From contig OX439044.1 of assembly GCA_949317995.1 (NCBI GenBank), positions 51,168,166 through 51,232,165 of the forward strand: a DNA stretch of 64,000 nt, in the 5' to 3' direction. The notes beneath the pieces were generated by a model. The model was given only the letters and a program-made list of their open reading frames with translations. It was not told the origin of the DNA and did no database searches. Source of the DNA: Acholoe squamosa (taxonomy: Eukaryota; Annelida; Polychaeta; Phyllodocida; Polynoidae). Below, piece after piece: positions 1 through 8,758 of this stretch (its first letter is position 1; every line of letters begins with the position of its first letter). A program made the translations under genes and the position numbers.

Positions 1-534
1 GAGCTAAATTCTCGTTAGTCGCCATATTCTCCGCCAACTTTAGGTAGTTGCGGAGCCAAGAAACTGGCATGTTGTCAGCCAGCTCGTCACTACACGAGTC
101 CATTACCATAGTTTTAAGTTCATCTGGTATGGGCTCGGGCACGCCCTGCTCCACCGCCATGGGCCCGCATCCGAACATGGAGGCGTGCATAGGGATGTAC
201 GTACCCCAGGAGGTATACACGATACCTTCCTGGCGATCAACGTGTGCTAGACGTCTGATCTGAGTCCTGAATCCCGGAGGATACATTGGAATGTCCAGGA
301 CATCCACTTTGCTACCCGAAGCGTCTGTTGTAGACGGGCGCTCCGGGCGTGGCGGGGGTGGAGGTGGCATCCTCTCCCGGTCGGTTGCCTCGGCCATAGC
401 CGTGAGCGTCCGGGCGGCCTCCTCTGTCGAAGAATCCATAGATTCCTCGACCCGAGACGGGACCTTCGGGTCCTCGTCTTGTTCCAACGGAATGTTGGCT
501 GTTTGACGCGCAGCGTCAATCGTTCCCTGTGCCA
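1..534 (-). CDS. Third reading frame of the Gypsy element, partial
   Basis: From an ATG at 534 the minus strand stays open to base 1 (178 codons) and continues outside. The frame is also open for about 33 codons upstream of that ATG. The protein begins MAQGTIDAARQTANIPLEQD, is acidic and Pro/Glu-rich for about 75 residues with a short proline run, then becomes a more globular-looking segment with WGTYIPMHASMFGCGP and VSWLRNYLKLAENM. I do not recognise it. No signal peptide or membrane segment is visible in this part, so it is not obviously an envelope protein. The position downstream of pol, the same strand and the similar base composition suggest an accessory ORF of the element; a start of a neighbouring element is the alternative. 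Confidence 0.6.
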
Positions 535-1054
535 TGGCACCGGGTTCGACTTCCAAAATTAATTGGCAAGTTTTGTTGGACTCCTCCCGAAGGATTCGTC
601 CAACAGAGAGGCTTTTGGGGGTTAGCTAGGCTAACACGACAGCTACAGGCTGTATAACCGCCGACAAATAACTAGAGCAAAAACGGGTGGCGTCTAACCA
701 CCACGAGTCCGCTCTAGTTATGACCAGTATGACGTCAGACCTCTCGTCTCGCGAGATCCCGCCATGGCTATCCGGTGACCTAGTTCCGCGCTTTCCCGCC
801 ACACCAGCAGCGCCACCTAGGGAACTAGATCCGAACCAACATTCGACTCGACATGTGAGACGCGGCCTACTACCCGAGTGCTATCGTCTGGAGCTTAGCG
901 GTGTATACAACGCTCCAAAGCGAATGTACCGGTTAATCCGACCGCCACTCACGGGATACAGCCACCCGGGGAGGGCGCGTTCGACATCTCTGGCCGTGGA
1001 ACGTATGTTGCCTGCCTGTGGCGGACAACACGCAGCAGCTCGTTGTGTACTGAG
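535..1054 (-). other. Spacer between pol and third ORF
   Basis: About 520 GC-rich bases with no similarity by eye to the 8393-8756 LTR and no polypurine tract that convincingly marks a 3' LTR. A 123-codon plus-strand frame crosses it but has no recognisable motif. It may be leader sequence for the third ORF. Confidence 0.5.
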
Positions 1055-4000
1055 TTAGGTTACAGCAGACCTCAACCGGGGGCTGCGTCTAACGCCTTCG
1101 GTTAGCATTTTATTTTTCCCGGCTTTACGTAGGGCCTTTTCTGGATCTCGCTTAGTCAGAGCGGGACCCTTCCCATACGTAATGCCTTCACTCAGCGAGA
1201 CTTTCTTCCATTTCTTACGATTAGGTCGTTTCCTGGCCTTCGTCTTCTTTTTTACTATAACCTCGTCTCCCGGCGTCTTTCTCGGCCGGCCTCTAGGGCG
1301 CTTCCTCGGTACTACCACGCTCGGTCCGCTAGGGACAGATACAGGTGGTTTGTAACCGAACTCCCTCTCCGCCTCTTCGCGCCCCTTCCAGGGCCGAAGT
1401 TTTCCGACATTTGTCTTCCATTTCCTACCCGTCAGGCAGTCCTCTATCATCACCGTGGACTCGGAGATGACGCGAACGATTTTAAATGGACCTTCCCAAG
1501 GCGTCACGAGCTTCAGCTTATCCAGCGGCTCGTAGTACCTTAGTACTTTGTCCCCAACATTAAAACGAATTCGTTTAGCATTGGTGTCATAGCCCACCTT
1601 CTGCCACTTCGCACTCTTCAGCAGTTCTTTCCGAACGGCCTCGTATGCCTGTTTGAACCGGTCCCTTAATGACTCTACAAACAGCACCGTGCAGGGCGCC
1701 TCCGGGTCTATTCCAACCACTCCATACACTAAGTCGGCGGGCATTATGATGTCCTCGCCGAACACTAGCATGTTTGGGGTGCAGTTAGTTGATGAATGGA
1801 CAGTGTTGTTGTAGGCATGTACTACAAACTCGCACTGTTCATCCCAGTCATCCTGGTGGGTATTAACCAGGGGCTTTAGTACTTGTATGAGGGTTCTATT
1901 GAAGCGTTCTACCTGCCCATCCGACTGTGGTCGGTACGGGTTTGTTCGGGTCTTACAAATGGCTAGGTAATGGCACATTTCCTGCCAAAGTTCTGACTCG
2001 AACTCCCTTCCCTGGTCACTGTGCATCATAAGGGGAACACCCAAATGCAGCACCCAGCCTTTCACAAATGCCTCCGCGCATGTGGCGGCTTTGTGGTTGG
2101 GAAGGGGGAACACCCGAGTGTACTTAGTATAATAGTCAGTTACGACCATCATACAAGTATTGTCTCGCGGCGTCGTCTTAATCCCACTGATGATGTCTAT
2201 CGCTATTCGAGCAAATCTGACACCAAACAATTCCTGTGATAAGGGTTGCTTACCCAGGCCGGGTCCCGGTTTGTTTTTACAACAATCCGGGCAAGTGGCG
2301 ATCCACCGGAGCAGGTCGCCTCTCATACCGGGCCAGTAGTAACGCCTTTGTAGACGCTCTATCGACCTTCTCTTACCGAAATGGCCACTCGTTTGGTGGC
2401 CATGGCAATAATACATGATATCCCTCCTCATCGGGGCGGGTATCACTATTTGCAACAGCCTACCGTTGGTGGGAGTTGTCTTCCACCTACATAGTATGCC
2501 GTCTCGGATCTCTAGCTCGGCCCATTGAGCCAGCAACCGCCTCGCTTCCCTATCCTCCAGGGAAACTAGAGGCCTTGCCGGTTTAATGCCTGACCGTAGG
2601 TATTCCATTATGCGCGCAGTGGTGGGGTCTGACTGTTGAAACTTCTTGATGGTCTCCGGGGACCAATCGAGATAGCTGCATACAGCCTCCTCCCAGGGAA
2701 TACGGGGGGTGGTATAATTAAATACCAACCCGGCTACCACAGCATTGTGGGCCCCGCAGTCTTCACATGTGGCATTTTGGCACCTTCGGATAGGCCGTCT
2801 TGACAAGGCATCCGCATTGATGTGTTTAGCACCGGGTCGGTGCTCTATTTGTTTATGCTCTAATCCGAATTCGGATAGGTGAGCTAACCAACGTCCAATC
2901 ATCCCCTCGGCGTCCTTAAAGTTAAGGAGCCACCTAAGAGACGAATGGTCTGTTCTTAAAGTAAAGTCACTTCCCCAAAGGAAATGCTTAAACTTCTTCG
3001 TATACACCACCACAGCGAGGAGTTCTCGCTTGGTGGTACAATAATTTCGCTGTGTCTTGCTTAACGTGTTGCTAGCAAATGCTATTGGCACTTCGACTCC
3101 CTCTTGGACCTGAGAGAGAGCTGCCCCAATCGCATCATTGCTCGCATCGGTGTCTAAGATGAAATGTCCCTCGGGAGTGGGATATTTCAACACGGGTGTA
3201 TTCCTAAATAAATCTTTTATTTTATTAAAAGACTCTTCTTGCTCGCTGGTCCATGGGAATGGGTCCCGTGCCCTACCCGGGGTCCAGTGAGCTAAGCACT
3301 GCATGGGGAAGCTGACACGAGAGTAATTCGGTATGAAATCACGATAATAGGAACAAAATCCTAAAAATGATCTCACCTCCTTAGCACTCGTGGGTCTTTC
3401 CCAATTTTCTACAGCTTCTAATTTTTCCGGATCCGCACTTACCCCGTTAGGAGTAATGATCCTTCCCAAGTATGTAATGGTTTTCTTAAACAAATTACAT
3501 TTCTTGGGTTTAAGTTTAAGACCGTTTGATAGTATCCGGTCGAGGACTAATTGCAGATTCGCCAGGCATTCCTTGAATGACTTGCCGAACACAACCACAT
3601 CATCCAAGTAAACCAGGCATTTCTTCCACAAAAGGTCACTCAGTAAGGATTCCATCATAGCCTCGAATGTAGCGGGGGCGTTACACAATCCGAAGGGTAG
3701 GACATTATACTCAAACAGCCCCATATGACTGGAGAATGCTGTCTTCTCCTTGTCTTTGGGGTGCATTGGTATTTGCCAATATCCGGACTGTAAATCCAAG
3801 GTACAGAACCATTGGTTCCCGCCCAAGCTATCTAAAGTCTCGTCTATCCTTGGTAAAGGATACGAGTTCTTCTTTGTTATACCGTTCAATTTCCGGTAGT
3901 CGACACAAAAGCGGATTGTACCGTCTTTCTTAGTAGTCATACAAACAGGGCTGGACCAGGGACTCGAGCTAGGCACGATTACCCCTAGGTCCAACTGTTT

Positions 4001-5290
4001 TTGTATTTGCTCTTCACAGATTAACTTCTTCTTAAGGGGAAGTCTACGATACGGGATTTTAAAAGGTTTCTCGCTGCCCACATCTATGGTGTGCAACACC
4101 TTATCGGATTTACCCACCGGACCTCCTTCCCTACCAAAAGCACCTTCGTACTTTTGTAGAAGTCTCGCTAGGCAATCCTTATCGTCCGTATTCTTTAAAT
4201 CTGACTGATCAATCAGCTTTTGGAATTCTTCATCCATAGGATGCTGACTAACTGGGTTTAGTGGTTTGTTAAATTTAGCCTCGGCGACATGTTCTACCGA
4301 ACTCATCCTTCCAACACTGTCGCCTCGCCTCAAATAAACCACTGAACCACTTCGGTTAGTTATGGGTAATACGGACCAAGCTGCATTAGCCACTAATGTA
4401 TCCACTGAGTCTAACCCGATGCTTGACAAATACACCGTGTCGGGTTCGTAGACTCCAGTTTCATTCCTCTGAGCCATGGATCCGCCACAAAGGACATCGC
4501 AAGTGGTACCCGGTGGGATCTTCACCGTATGTACCACTGCTGCGACCGAAGACACCTGTCTCAATACGCATTGGACATGCAAGCCATACGGGCTCCGTAT
4601 ACCCATACTACCGTCCCTCGGGTCCAAGACGGCCCCGTATAAGCTTGCAAAATCCAATCCGAGGATTCCGTCATCACTAACCTCTGCTATAGTTGGCGAA
4701 AGAACAAACTCTTTGCCTCCTATATGGATAGGCATAAACGTCCTACCAAATGTACGCATACTGCTTCCGTCGGCCGTGCAAGCATTTACCCCCGTTTTGA
4801 GGTTCTCATGGCTGCCGGCCACCGAATCGAAGAATCTTTTGGACACACATGAATGACTAGCTCCAGTATCCACCAAGAATTCCCCCACCCGGCCTTCCAC
4901 AGATATGGGTACATACCACCGTCTCCCCCCTAAAGGCGAGGGGTTACTGGTAAACTGGTGAAAGTCTCCCGAATCACCAAGATTCAATCCGAGTCCTCTC
5001 AGGAATTCCAGACACGGATGACTTGGGGGAAGGCGTGTCCCACACACTCGAATCAACTCTTTGATCCATCCTTCCTCTCCCCTAGTGCGGCCACTCGCCT
5101 CCATATGATTGCTCCTGCACATATCAACACTAGGGTCCCTGGCCCCGGCCGAGGTGCAGGGGTGCGCACCCTCAGCCACCCGGCCTCCAGGTGTAATTGA
5201 CTCGAAATCTTCCACCGGGATACCCCCGGTAGCATTTTGGCATTCGTTCCCACTCGGGGCCATGTCAGATGCCGTTGACACAACCCCCAC
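1055..5290 (-). CDS. pol: Pol polyprotein: protease, RT, RNase H, integrase
   Basis: 1411 codons. In order: aspartic protease with VDTGAS (D141); reverse transcriptase with FCVDYRKLN and the catalytic YLDD at 561-564; RNase H beginning ILDTDAS (residues 711-717); a linker; integrase with an HHCC zinc finger (H965, H970, C1000, C1003), a D1032/D1092/E1128 triad with D,D-35-E spacing, and a GPY/F-type C-terminal module around WEGPFKIV (1265-1272). The tail (~1325-1411) is strongly basic, with an RGRPRK AT-hook-like motif, and could help nuclear entry or target binding. No clear chromodomain is seen. Pol is in the -1 frame relative to gag; this family commonly reaches pol by programmed frameshifting. 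All catalytic motifs are present and the frame looks whole. Confidence 0.95.
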   Translation of the reverse strand: MGVVSTASDMAPSGNECQNATGGIPVEDFESITPGGRVAEGAHPCTSAGARDPSVDMCRSNHMEASGRTRGEEGWIKELIRVCGTRLPPSHPCLEFLRGLGLNLGDSGDFHQFTSNPSPLGGRRWYVPISVEGRVGEFLVDTGASHSCVSKRFFDSVAGSHENLKTGVNACTADGSSMRTFGRTFMPIHIGGKEFVLSPTIAEVSDDGILGLDFASLYGAVLDPRDGSMGIRSPYGLHVQCVLRQVSSVAAVVHTVKIPPGTTCDVLCGGSMAQRNETGVYEPDTVYLSSIGLDSVDTLVANAAWSVLPITNRSGSVVYLRRGDSVGRMSSVEHVAEAKFNKPLNPVSQHPMDEEFQKLIDQSDLKNTDDKDCLARLLQKYEGAFGREGGPVGKSDKVLHTIDVGSEKPFKIPYRRLPLKKKLICEEQIQKQLDLGVIVPSSSPWSSPVCMTTKKDGTIRFCVDYRKLNGITKKNSYPLPRIDETLDSLGGNQWFCTLDLQSGYWQIPMHPKDKEKTAFSSHMGLFEYNVLPFGLCNAPATFEAMMESLLSDLLWKKCLVYLDDVVVFGKSFKECLANLQLVLDRILSNGLKLKPKKCNLFKKTITYLGRIITPNGVSADPEKLEAVENWERPTSAKEVRSFLGFCSYYRDFIPNYSRVSFPMQCLAHWTPGRARDPFPWTSEQEESFNKIKDLFRNTPVLKYPTPEGHFILDTDASNDAIGAALSQVQEGVEVPIAFASNTLSKTQRNYCTTKRELLAVVVYTKKFKHFLWGSDFTLRTDHSSLRWLLNFKDAEGMIGRWLAHLSEFGLEHKQIEHRPGAKHINADALSRRPIRRCQNATCEDCGAHNAVVAGLVFNYTTPRIPWEEAVCSYLDWSPETIKKFQQSDPTTARIMEYLRSGIKPARPLVSLEDREARRLLAQWAELEIRDGILCRWKTTPTNGRLLQIVIPAPMRRDIMYYCHGHQTSGHFGKRRSIERLQRRYYWPGMRGDLLRWIATCPDCCKNKPGPGLGKQPLSQELFGVRFARIAIDIISGIKTTPRDNTCMMVVTDYYTKYTRVFPLPNHKAATCAEAFVKGWVLHLGVPLMMHSDQGREFESELWQEMCHYLAICKTRTNPYRPQSDGQVERFNRTLIQVLKPLVNTHQDDWDEQCEFVVHAYNNTVHSSTNCTPNMLVFGEDIIMPADLVYGVVGIDPEAPCTVLFVESLRDRFKQAYEAVRKELLKSAKWQKVGYDTNAKRIRFNVGDKVLRYYEPLDKLKLVTPWEGPFKIVRVISESTVMIEDCLTGRKWKTNVGKLRPWKGREEAEREFGYKPPVSVPSGPSVVVPRKRPRGRPRKTPGDEVIVKKKTKARKRPNRKKWKKVSLSEGITYGKGPALTKRDPEKALRKAGKNKMLTEGVRRSPRLRSAVT

Positions 5291-8200
5291 TAGTTTTCCA
5301 CATCTGTGGAATCCCTAGCATTCTCCCTTTCTACGCCGTCGTCTTCGGCTTCATAGAAGGCAGCCATTACCGGCTTAGTAGCGGTACATTCAGATGAGTA
5401 GTGTCCCATGCGCTGGCACCTGAAACACTTAACCGTTCGGCGATCCACCCGGGGTCTTTGCCGATTGGCTTGGATGGCATCTGTAATTTTCTTACACATG
5501 TCTTCCAGAAGTTTGGTCATGTCCGGGGACTGAGTCTTCACTTTGTCAGTGCTTACAATGGACTTGACCGCCTTATCGACAGCCTTCGGGTCACTCTTGA
5601 CCTCGGATGAAGGTCTAGAGTCCCTTTGTTTATTGAAAGATTTCCTGGGAATATACTTCCTACCTGAAGTATTCTTCCTTAATTGCATCGAACAGAAGGT
5701 GCCGTCTTCCTGTTCGATATCAATCAATTCGAAGTCGTCTGATGGAGTATCGACCTCCGACTGCTGGGTCACCGATGCCAGGGGTACCAAGCCGCTGGCA
5801 TTAGGTATGTCCCCAGCTAACATAGCTCGCTTCTTCACGGCCATATCTATACCATTAAATATGCCGTGTAGTGTTATGCCCTCCTTCCAGGCATCTCTCG
5901 CTGCTAATTGTTCATCTCGGTCTCTTAGACCCTTGACGAATTGAGTGATCAAATCGTCCATATACCAGTCCTGGTTTTCAGTACCGGGTCTGGCCTTACT
6001 TAGCAGGGCATGGAGTTCCATACCGTATGCTCTGAAAGCTTCATTCGGCTTCTGTGTGCGTTTCTTAAAACGGACCATCGGGTCTTCCTTGACCATATTG
6101 CATAACAGTCCACTAGCAGTTTCTACTAACTGCTCAAAACTCCCAACGAGGCCGTACCAGGTTCGCCATTGCTCTACAGCCATGCGACCCGGCCCGCCTT
6201 TCAGACATCTCACCAGATGTGGCTTGGCCTCGTATGGGGTCCATCCATTACAGTTCATCACATCGATGAAATCTTCAAACCACTCTTTCCATGGTCGAGT
6301 ACCGTCATATTCTTTAGGAATAACGGCTACCCTTCGGGCAGAATTGTGAGCATACATCAATCTAGTGCATTGCTGTTTGCTCCATTCAATCGCCTTGGTT
6401 TCATTCAAGGTCCGATTGCCCCCTATACCACCGAAGCTCGAATTGCCAGGTGGAGGCGGTGGTGGAGGTTGCGTATACGTCCACTGTGTACCACTGTGGT
6501 TCGTATAACTCGCACTACCCTGGTTGGGGCCGGTACCCGAGGTACCATTATAGCTTGTGGCACCCGAAGCAGCGCCCCCCCCTTGCGCGCCTTGGTATCC
6601 GCCGTCGGATGGCTGGTTTCCCGTTGACTGGCCGCCATCGTTTGATGGATTCGGTTGGGTGTTGTCATTACCAGCACCCAGCCCCGGGTCGTTACTAGGA
6701 TCCACATGAATGTGGAACCCACTGGTCTCCGCACTACTGTCGGAAGCCTCTCTAGGGGTATAGTCCGGGTCCAGGTTGTGGACTATGGGCACCTCACTTA
6801 TCCGGACTCTACTAGTTCGGCCATGCTTATCCTGGGTTCTGATGTAAACACCCCCTTGATCTACGTTCCGCGAAGCATTATCATTTACAAAAGGATTATA
6901 CTGCGGATTCTTCGGTGTAGAACAGGAGACCGGGTCGCCCTGTTTCACGAACGTCGAGTTCGGGTTTGTGACCCTACTCGCCGGAGGGGCATGTGTTTGC
7001 TCTTGCTCCTGTAAATAACTCTCCATAGCGGACTTATTTATTGTGAGGGTAGCTACGTCTGTAGTCAGGTTTCGCTGTTCCTCCCTAAGCTGTGCGTTTT
7101 CTGCCAAGATTTCGGATCGAATCTTTTCATTTTCAGCCACAGCTCGGTTTCTTTCTTCTTGGGCGATCATTGCCTCTCGCTTAAAAGTATCCTTAAGTAG
7201 GCGGTACTTTTCACCCTTCTCTTTCTGAGACCTGTTATATTCAGTAGTCTCCTTCCTGATCTCGGCTTGTTCCGAGACCATCTTGGCTTCTGTCTCAGCC
7301 TTCCGGAGTTGAAGTTTCTTAAGCTTCTCCTCCATTGCGTGCAACTCAGTTTGTAATTTATTTACATCCCGAGCCTTAGCAACCTCCTCGGCTCTAGCCT
7401 TGTCGATTGCTCTAAGTTTATTGGCTTCCTCGATTTCCAACTCAGCCAGCCTCTTTTCTTTTTCCTGTGCGTCTCTTTCCTTCCGCTCCAACCGATGGGA
7501 TACGGAGGATAGACGATATTTGAGGTCGGATTCTTTTAGAATCGCCTCCTGCTCAACGGATCGTAATTTTCCGATCCGGGACTTAGCTTCCTCCTCTATT
7601 TTGGATTGGGCTAACATGAATTGTTCATGTTGCTTCTTTGCCTGTAACTCTACCTGTTCCTTGGCTTTCAAATAGGCCTGAGTATTTTTATACCCGGGAC
7701 CCATCCGACGTCCGTAGATAGACTTGCGACTGCCTCCAGGGTAAAACATGGAGTCAGACAAGCCTTCGTCTAGAGATCGGCCTAGGTGATGCCTTTCCGA
7801 GCTTTTCGGTCCGGTACCACTAGGCTTATCTTTTGATTTCGCGTCTGGGACTATTGCGTCCCTTTTGGTTTTACCATCGTCGCTGTCATGATCCGACGAT
7901 GTCATTAGTGGGGCTACTTCGGTTCCACCACCTGGTGCTGAACCCTGGGGGGTTGCAGTACGCTGCATAGGGCTTTGTGCAATTGGTGTACCCAAGCCGC
8001 TAGCCGAGCCTGTTGGTACCATAGGACCTAGCTGGCGTCTGCTAGTTATAACTTGGGACCAATCGCTCAAGTCTAAAGTTGGGGGTCTTAACACACCCCT
8101 GAACAATCCGGTATCCGGTACTCCTGTCTGGGGTGTAGCCGGATACAATTTTACGATGCCATCTCTGGTGGCATTGTCCCTAAGGTCGGGTGTAGAAAAA

Positions 8201-8349
8201 ATATTTCGTACACCCTCCTGATTAAACATTTGTTGTTGACCGGGTTTCCAGTCTAACAACAGATGCTGGGATGTGTAATCATCCTCTTCGAATCCCTCTA
8301 GCCCAGGGCTGGGGGGATCCGCTTCGGGTTTCCCGAGGCTTTCGGCCAA
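5290..8349 (-). CDS. gag: Gag polyprotein of the Gypsy element
   Basis: About 1019 codons if read from a TTG at 8349; the first in-frame ATG is codon 41 at 8229. Residues 1-220 are Pro/Ser/Gly-rich. Residues ~225-450 are a long charged, Glu/Lys-rich coiled coil. Residues ~450-660 are low-complexity, with Asn/Gly/Gln tracts and a run of prolines. Residues ~660-860 carry a retrotransposon Gag-like helical block, including WKEWFEDFIDVMNCNGW. A CCHC zinc knuckle, CFRCQRMGHYSSEC, lies at residues 975-988. Gag would form the particle and bind RNA through the knuckle. The protein is about twice the size of many Gypsy Gags, mostly because of the N-terminal coiled coil. Its end overlaps the start of pol by one base. 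The frame looks whole. Confidence 0.9.
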   Translation of the reverse strand: MAESLGKPEADPPSPGLEGFEEDDYTSQHLLLDWKPGQQQMFNQEGVRNIFSTPDLRDNATRDGIVKLYPATPQTGVPDTGLFRGVLRPPTLDLSDWSQVITSRRQLGPMVPTGSASGLGTPIAQSPMQRTATPQGSAPGGGTEVAPLMTSSDHDSDDGKTKRDAIVPDAKSKDKPSGTGPKSSERHHLGRSLDEGLSDSMFYPGGSRKSIYGRRMGPGYKNTQAYLKAKEQVELQAKKQHEQFMLAQSKIEEEAKSRIGKLRSVEQEAILKESDLKYRLSSVSHRLERKERDAQEKEKRLAELEIEEANKLRAIDKARAEEVAKARDVNKLQTELHAMEEKLKKLQLRKAETEAKMVSEQAEIRKETTEYNRSQKEKGEKYRLLKDTFKREAMIAQEERNRAVAENEKIRSEILAENAQLREEQRNLTTDVATLTINKSAMESYLQEQEQTHAPPASRVTNPNSTFVKQGDPVSCSTPKNPQYNPFVNDNASRNVDQGGVYIRTQDKHGRTSRVRISEVPIVHNLDPDYTPREASDSSAETSGFHIHVDPSNDPGLGAGNDNTQPNPSNDGGQSTGNQPSDGGYQGAQGGGAASGATSYNGTSGTGPNQGSASYTNHSGTQWTYTQPPPPPPPGNSSFGGIGGNRTLNETKAIEWSKQQCTRLMYAHNSARRVAVIPKEYDGTRPWKEWFEDFIDVMNCNGWTPYEAKPHLVRCLKGGPGRMAVEQWRTWYGLVGSFEQLVETASGLLCNMVKEDPMVRFKKRTQKPNEAFRAYGMELHALLSKARPGTENQDWYMDDLITQFVKGLRDRDEQLAARDAWKEGITLHGIFNGIDMAVKKRAMLAGDIPNASGLVPLASVTQQSEVDTPSDDFELIDIEQEDGTFCSMQLRKNTSGRKYIPRKSFNKQRDSRPSSEVKSDPKAVDKAVKSIVSTDKVKTQSPDMTKLLEDMCKKITDAIQANRQRPRVDRRTVKCFRCQRMGHYSSECTATKPVMAAFYEAEDDGVERENARDSTDVEN

Positions 8350-8378
8350 TGTGGCCGCGCACCACCCCCGAACCGACT

Positions 8379-8391
8379 GGTCACGGCACCA
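8379..8391 (-). other. Primer-binding site matching tRNA-His
   Basis: The minus strand reads TGGTGCCGTGAC directly inside the LTR after a single spacer base. Its complement GTCACGGCACCA equals the last 12 bases of a typical animal tRNA-His(GTG), including the CCA. This is where minus-strand DNA synthesis would start. The identification uses remembered tRNA-His sequence (5' end GCCGTGA, 3' end TCACGGC plus A and CCA). Confidence 0.78.
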
Positions 8392-8518
8392 GTGTAATGG
8401 TTCGTATTGACTTATATGTTGGGTGGCTCTTTGGCTCGCTTACCACTAGATGTACCAACACAACACGAGTAGTTCGGGTTGGGCAAAGCCCCAGAAACCC
8501 CTACCTCTCGGGTAGGAC

Positions 8519-8524
8519 TTTATT
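8519..8524 (-). terminator. LTR polyadenylation signal AATAAA
   Basis: AATAAA on the minus strand about 235 bases into the LTR, followed by a GT-rich stretch toward the LTR end. This is the usual position for the signal that ends genomic transcripts in the 3' LTR. Confidence 0.55.
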
Positions 8525-8723
8525 TAATCTCTCTGATGACAAAGTATTAGCGTCTGGACTGGACCATGTCCAGTCCCCTTCTGCCGCTCGTCCGGCTCCT
8601 TAGTAGGAGCTGGACGCGAGGCATGGTGCTGCCCCCTCTTGTACCAACGAGGTATCGCAAAGCGACACCTAGCTAGCATAGAAGGAACAAGCACCACACG
8701 AACACGTCTCTCGGATGAACGGC

Positions 8724-8739
8724 ACTAATATATATACAA
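8724..8739 (-). promoter_or_regulatory. TATA-like promoter element in the LTR
   Basis: The minus strand reads TTGTATATATATTAGTGC close to the LTR start. A TATA box within about 35 bp of the LTR edge would imply a very short U3. No start site can be assigned from sequence alone. Confidence 0.45.
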
Positions 8740-8758
8740 TGATGCCGGCCCCTACAAG

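Larger units (their letters stand above)
1..8756 (-). mobile_element. Ty3/Gypsy LTR retrotransposon, 3' end outside window
   Basis: Read on the minus strand the order is LTR (8756-8393), primer-binding site, gag, pol with protease, reverse transcriptase, RNase H and integrase in that order, then a third reading frame leaving the window at base 1. Integrase after RNase H is the Ty3/Gypsy order. I found no second copy of the LTR at 540-1055 or elsewhere, so the 3' LTR should lie left of base 1 and the element is longer than 8.7 kb. Both long frames look whole, which points to a young insertion. LTR-LTR divergence cannot be measured here. The outer edge abuts a Bcl-2-like coding block. Confidence 0.93.
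8393..8756 (-). repeat. 5' LTR of the Gypsy element (364 bp)
   Basis: On the minus strand the segment begins TGTAGGGG and ends CCATTACA, giving the TG...CA ends expected of an LTR with short inverted TGTA/TACA termini. It carries a TATA-like stretch near its start and an AATAAA signal in its second half. One base separates its inner end from a tRNA-complementary primer site. The boundary rests on these signals because the partner LTR is not in the window. The bases just outside (AGAGG from 8757) would be one half of a target-site duplication. Confidence 0.82.

Noticed and set aside
540-1055. Possible 3' LTR just after pol
   Set aside because: No stretch resembles the 8393-8756 LTR, and an open frame on the same strand continues past it to the window edge.
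687-1058. 123-codon plus-strand frame
   Set aside because: It lies inside the retroelement, antisense to it, with no recognisable domain. GC-rich sequence gives such chance frames.
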